This document shows positions 60,379 through 64,000 of a stretch of DNA of 64,000 bases, piece by piece (position 1 is the first letter of the stretch; the number at the start of each line of letters is the position of its first letter). The stretch is taken from NCBI GenBank assembly GCA_002373165.1, contig DFJS01000051.1, forward strand, positions 29,640 to 93,639, in the 5' to 3' direction. The DNA comes from Ruminococcus sp. UBA3665 (GTDB lineage Bacteria > Bacillota > Clostridia > Oscillospirales > Ruminococcaceae). The notes under the pieces are model-generated. The model was not told the DNA's origin. It saw only the letters and a list, made by a program, of their open reading frames with translations, and ran no database searches. Made by a program: the position numbers and the translations under genes.

Positions 60379-62730
60379 TTAATTCTCGCTTTCTGAATCG
60401 GGAAGGGAAAAGGGATGGCTGGAAATCTGAGTATATTCATTTTCTGTCCGGGCGGCATTATAGCTTCTTCTTCTGGAGGAAGAATAGCGGCAGCTTGTGC
60501 AGACAGGTGCGTTGGAAGATTTCCAGTAGCCGGTTTCGCCCTTGGGGCAGTAAGTGCCGGCCATAAGTCCGGTATTGGAACAGATAGGACCTTCTACAAC
60601 TGTATCACATTCCGGATATGCGGCATCAGAATCGATTTCGTTGGCATATTCGCCGATGACGTTATACCACAGCTGTGCCGAACTGATGGAAGTATCCAGC
60701 TTTTCGCGGTCTTTGTAGCCAATCCATACGCCGGAAACAAAATCTTCTGTCAGGCCGATGAACCATAAGTCATCCCAGTTCTGAGTAGTACCTGTTTTGC
60801 CGACTACCTGCTTGTTGGCAAGCTGTGCCTGTGCGGCGGTACCGCTGGAAGAGACAACATTTTTCATCATTCTGTTCATGACATAGGCAGTTTCCGGGTC
60901 AACAGCCTCGTGAGGATGACCGTCGTTTTCATAGACAACTTCATGATTTCCCTGTTCCAGACGGCTGACAATATGGGCTTTATAATACGTTCCGCCGTTG
61001 CCGTAAGGAATATAGGAATTGACCATGTTTTTCATCGTTACGCCGTAAGTCAGTGCGCCGACACTAAGCGGAGACAGCGCATTGTCTGTATGACCCTGCG
61101 GGTCAAGGTCAGTCAGTTCCAGACCCATGTTATCTGTACTGAATTTGAAAACAGCATTCGTTGTCAGCGAATCTACCAGACGGGCAGAGATAGTATTCAG
61201 AGACTTCATCAGGCCGTAATAAATCGGCAGATTATTATAGGAATAGTTTGTCGAAATAGAGTTCGAGCTGTAGTTTTTCGGCCATACAGAGCCGTCCGGC
61301 ATAGTCAGGCCGGAGTCCTGTAATTTCGAGCCCCAATGGAACTGGTCAGTATAGATGCCGTAGCCGTAACCCGCTACCGGCTTGATGGTAGAACCCGGCT
61401 GACGTTTTTCCTGAGTGGCGTAATTCCAGACGATAGAGCCTGTCTTTTCTCCGACTGCGCCGACACAGGCCAGAATTTCGCCGTTGTAGTTCATCGCGAT
61501 AAAGGCACTCTGCGGATAGACAACTTCGTCACGGTCATCAATGATATTATCGCCGTTGCTGTCTTTATATCTTGCGGAATTTCTTGTATTGATCAGATTG
61601 CTTAAACTAAGATATTTTTCTTCTACATATTCCTGCATTTTCTTATCGATTGTGACATAAATCTGATAGCCGCCTGTGTTAAGCTTGTCAAGAGCTTCCT
61701 GCCGGTTGAGTGCATAGGTATCCATCAGATAATCTTCTACTTCCAGGATGGCCGCATCCACAACCCAGGAAGTCGCTTTTTTGGTATAGTCATAGCCTTT
61801 GGCTTCCAGTTCGGGATGCATTTGTTTATATTCATCTGTATCAGTATAAATAATGTGTTCATTGAGAGCTTCCTGATATTCATCATAAGAGATTGCCCCA
61901 TGATCGTACATCTGCCAGAGTACATATTCCTGACGTTCGCGGTTGCGTTTGCGGCCTGTGTTGACCCATTCGCCTGTCTGGTCGTCCTTATAGCCGGCAA
62001 ACGGATTGATTGTTTCCGGCGACTGCGGAATTGCGGCCAGAACGCTGGCTTCGGCGACAGTCAGATCTTCCACGTCCTTGCCGAAATATTTGATGGCGGC
62101 CATTTCAATGCCGTTGGCCTCGCCGCCAAAACCGATATAATTCAGGTAATTGACGATAATATCCTGTTTGGAATAATTTTTCTCCAGCGTCATAGCACGG
62201 AAGATTTCGCGGATTTTACGTGACGGAGAACGGGTATCCTCTCCGGTAACGTTCTTGATTAACTGCTGTGTAATAGTAGAACCGCCGCGCTCGGAGTCCC
62301 AGAAATGCAGTACCATGTTGACACATGCCGCAATGGTGTTCTTGTAATCCACGCCGTCATGAGTATAGAAACGTTCATCTTCGGTATAGACAAAAGCATC
62401 CATGACATGCTGCGGAATCTGTTCAATCTTGACAGGAATTCTCTGCACCTGATTGGTAACCTGATACAGTGTTTCCAGATCGCCGTCTTCATCATAGCCG
62501 TAAATATTGGTATTATAGCTTAGTTCCATTTCTTCCAGCGTGATAGTAGAGGCTTCGTTCATGAAGTCCAGCACATAGACTGCTACGGCACTGGCAACGA
62601 TGGTTCCGGTAATCAGGCAGATCAGAAAAATCGAAAGCAGAGTCGTCAGCAGAATGGAAACCAGCTTTTTCAGCACACGCCATTTCCGGCTTGGTTTTTT
62701 CTTGTGATTCTCTTGATTGTGCGTTGACAT
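60379..62730 (-). CDS. Class A penicillin-binding protein (PBP1-type)
   Basis: A 783-residue bifunctional peptidoglycan synthase. A basic cytosolic tail and one membrane helix (about 25-52) precede the glycosyltransferase domain with EDERFYTHDG, GGSTITQQL and the KIREIFRAM segment. The transpeptidase domain has the SxxK motif in PGSTIKP, and KTGTTQNW. A short C-terminal Cys-containing extension (ICSNTGLM, CTSCRYSS) is Ser/Arg-rich. It is first in the operon with RlmL and DIP1984-like genes. Confidence 0.95.
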   Translation of the reverse strand: MSTHNQENHKKKPSRKWRVLKKLVSILLTTLLSIFLICLITGTIVASAVAVYVLDFMNEASTITLEEMELSYNTNIYGYDEDGDLETLYQVTNQVQRIPVKIEQIPQHVMDAFVYTEDERFYTHDGVDYKNTIAACVNMVLHFWDSERGGSTITQQLIKNVTGEDTRSPSRKIREIFRAMTLEKNYSKQDIIVNYLNYIGFGGEANGIEMAAIKYFGKDVEDLTVAEASVLAAIPQSPETINPFAGYKDDQTGEWVNTGRKRNRERQEYVLWQMYDHGAISYDEYQEALNEHIIYTDTDEYKQMHPELEAKGYDYTKKATSWVVDAAILEVEDYLMDTYALNRQEALDKLNTGGYQIYVTIDKKMQEYVEEKYLSLSNLINTRNSARYKDSNGDNIIDDRDEVVYPQSAFIAMNYNGEILACVGAVGEKTGSIVWNYATQEKRQPGSTIKPVAGYGYGIYTDQFHWGSKLQDSGLTMPDGSVWPKNYSSNSISTNYSYNNLPIYYGLMKSLNTISARLVDSLTTNAVFKFSTDNMGLELTDLDPQGHTDNALSPLSVGALTYGVTMKNMVNSYIPYGNGGTYYKAHIVSRLEQGNHEVVYENDGHPHEAVDPETAYVMNRMMKNVVSSSGTAAQAQLANKQVVGKTGTTQNWDDLWFIGLTEDFVSGVWIGYKDREKLDTSISSAQLWYNVIGEYANEIDSDAAYPECDTVVEGPICSNTGLMAGTYCPKGETGYWKSSNAPVCTSCRYSSSRRRSYNAARTENEYTQISSHPFSLPDSESEN

Positions 62731-62789
62731 AGCATCAGAAATCCTTTCTTATTATTTTGTTTTATGTTGCTTCAGAGTCATGCAATTTT

Positions 62790-62818
62790 ATTATAGCACA
62801 GAATTCCGGATTTGTTAA
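62790..62818 (-). promoter_or_regulatory. Sigma-A promoter of the PBP operon
   Basis: On the minus strand TTAACA and TATAAT are 17 bases apart, about 60 bases upstream of the start. The rest of the 265-base gap contains a short AACGGC/GCCGTT hairpin near 62873-62896 and no gene. Confidence 0.75.
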
Positions 62819-62995
62819 GTCTTTTTTGAAAAATTTTTGATTTTTCACGAAACTTTCATGATTTGTATCTTCAAACGGCCTGAAATTGCCGTTTTTCACA
62901 AAAGAAAAAGAAAATCAGGAATAAAATTCCGCCGGTGAGGCATACTGAATCTGAAAAAATTTTTTTCAGATCATTCAGATAAGGAGGAATGCCGC

Positions 62996-63331
62996 TTGGA
63001 ACACACACAGGTCAAAATTGGAATGCTGCTGGTATCTATGACGATTTCTGCCGTATTGCTGGTAGTATCAGCCGGAAATGCCATGCGTCAGCAGAAGGAA
63101 ATCCGGGTGGAAAAAACTGCCGCTCTGGCCGAGAAAGAACCCGTCGGGTTTATGCTGAAAGAGTATCAGGGGAGAGTGGCACTGTTCCGGGAAAACAGTC
63201 AGCGGCCGTATCAGGTACTTGCAATAGAAGTCTATCTTCTGCCGGATGCTGACAGACAGGCTCTGGAAGAAGGCATTTTTGCAGGCAGTGAGGAAGAACT
63301 TAAAAAAATTCTGGAAGACTGGGAAAGCTGA
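62996..63331 (+). CDS. BofC-like C-terminal domain protein with membrane anchor
   Basis: A 111-residue protein with one membrane helix (about 7-26) followed by GFMLKEYQGRVALFRENSQRPYQVL and a LPDADRQALEEGI helix, resembling the small BofC C-terminal-like domain of spore-forming Firmicutes (checkpoint protein family). The start is a TTG at 62996, eight bases after AAGGAGG; an ATG at 62989 opens a different frame without family resemblance. Ties to sporulation are only suggestive. Confidence 0.68.
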   Translation: MEHTQVKIGMLLVSMTISAVLLVVSAGNAMRQQKEIRVEKTAALAEKEPVGFMLKEYQGRVALFRENSQRPYQVLAIEVYLLPDADRQALEEGIFAGSEEELKKILEDWES

Positions 63332-63344
63332 AAATCATCCGGAA

Positions 63345-63378
63345 AAAACAGCAGTTCCGTTCCGGGAACTGCTGTTTT
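63345..63378. terminator. Bidirectional terminator
   Basis: A perfect 14-bp stem (AAAACAGCAGTTCC and complement) around a six-base loop, between convergent genes. Confidence 0.92.
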
Positions 63379-63385
63379 GATGGAA

Positions 63386-64000
63386 TTATAAGAAATATTT
63401 TACGCCGTTTTCAAAAATCTGCTGGTCTTTCACGCCGGGTACGTTCTTGCTGATGTCTGTGCCTTTGCGTTCGCTGTGACCCATTTTTCCGAGCACACGG
63501 CCATCCGGAGAAGTGATGCCTTCGATGGCACTCATGGAAGTATTGGGATTATAGCGGATATCCATTGTCGGGCGGCCGGTCAGGTCAACATACTGTGTGG
63601 CAATCTGACCATTGGCGGCCAGTTTCTGAATCAGGCTTTCCGGAGCAACAAAGCGGCCTTCGCCGTGGGAAATCGGGATAGTATGAATATCGCCCACTTC
63701 GCTGGATGCCAGCCACGGAGATTTATTGGAAGCCACTCTGGTATTGACCATCATGGACTGATGTCTTGCAATGGTATTGAATGTCAGTGTCGGGGATTGG
63801 CCGGTCATATCGACAATTTCGCCGAACGGCACAAGTCCCAGTTTAATCAGTGCCTGGAAACCGTTGCAGATGCCCAGCATCAGGCCGTCACGGTTCCGGA
63901 GCAGATCGTGAACAGCATCTTTGACTGCCGGATTCCGGAAGAATGCTGTGATGAATTTTCCGCTGCCTTCCGGTTCATCGCCGCCGGAGAAGCCGCCGGG
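63386..64000 (-). CDS. purL: Phosphoribosylformylglycinamidine synthase, C-terminal part
   Basis: The end of a gene cut by the window's right edge; about 204 residues are visible. They form the glutamine amidotransferase domain: GGFSGGDEPEGSGKF, the nucleophile Cys in LGICNGFQ, and the catalytic His/Glu region with SHGEGRF. The ending GKMGHSERKGTDISKN is typical of large single-chain FGAM synthases (PurL with fused amidotransferase) rather than of separate PurQ. It makes FGAM in purine synthesis. Confidence 0.9.
   Translation of the reverse strand, partial: PGGFSGGDEPEGSGKFITAFFRNPAVKDAVHDLLRNRDGLMLGICNGFQALIKLGLVPFGEIVDMTGQSPTLTFNTIARHQSMMVNTRVASNKSPWLASSEVGDIHTIPISHGEGRFVAPESLIQKLAANGQIATQYVDLTGRPTMDIRYNPNTSMSAIEGITSPDGRVLGKMGHSERKGTDISKNVPGVKDQQIFENGVKYFL

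Overview
The window reads as chromosomal DNA of a Gram-positive anaerobe of the Ruminococcus/Oscillospiraceae type. The clues are: strong sigma-A promoters with 17-bp spacers, AGGAGG-type ribosome binding sites, lipobox signal peptides, Thr/Pro/Glu-rich extracellular linkers, BspA-like leucine-rich proteins, and a secreted expansin with a dockerin-type calcium repeat, as in cellulose-degrading ruminococci. The assignment is inferred from gene content; no rRNA or other phylogenetic marker was compared.

Layout. 1-5 kb: the start of a membrane protein (cut by the window edge), an EF-G paralogue, a cytosolic LRR protein, a small membrane protein and prmA. 5-16.5 kb (minus strand): a cell-envelope block of rlmB, a degenerate P-type-ATPase-like protein, an LCP-family enzyme, a TPM-domain lipoprotein, then MoxR ATPase, DUF58, transglutaminase membrane protein and a secreted C39/SH3 protein. 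16.6-20.5 kb: two type IV pilin-like genes without assembly machinery, a lone oligopeptide-binding lipoprotein and a DUF1292 gene. 20.5-28 kb: a probable 6S RNA, an LRR protein, a TM2 protein, an IS605-type element with a frameshifted tnpB and an intact-looking omega RNA end, a TetM-like GTPase fused to a Rae1-like NYN nuclease domain, and the expansin.

27.7-37.3 kb is one long minus-strand operon of nine genes that begins at a perfect TTGACA-17-TATAAT promoter and ends at a strong terminator. It holds a cytosolic LRR protein, an atypical protein kinase with a zinc ribbon, a TerY-like vWA protein, a PP2C phosphatase, four paralogous membrane GGDEF-like proteins, and a cytidine-deaminase-fold protein with a repetitive Q/Y/P-rich tail. 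Kinase, vWA and PP2C form a TerY-P-type triad, here joined to a nucleotide-second-messenger-like array.

37.6-41.2 kb carries two sugar-binding-type lipoproteins followed directly by a membrane receptor with a degenerate GGDEF domain and no transporter, which suggests a sensory rather than transport role. 41.3-44.2 kb has a metallophosphoesterase/NahK-like kinase/nitroreductase operon and a small membrane protein.

44.4-54 kb holds the most unusual locus. A 1770-residue protein combines a pseudokinase, a propeller-like region, a ClpB-type AAA+ module, a degenerate receiver domain and a cytosolic FtsH-type AAA+ M41 protease. It overlaps an apparently active Ser/Thr kinase with a TPR-like and propeller-like tail, and is followed by a lipoprotein and the NAD(P)HX-repair enzyme. 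The rest (54-64 kb) is mostly housekeeping: lipoprotein, DUF975 protein, class II fructose-bisphosphate aldolase, an anchored protein with a long linker, a frameshifted small gene, DIP1984-like, RlmL-like and class A PBP genes, a BofC-like protein, and the end of the FGAM synthase gene, cut by the window edge.
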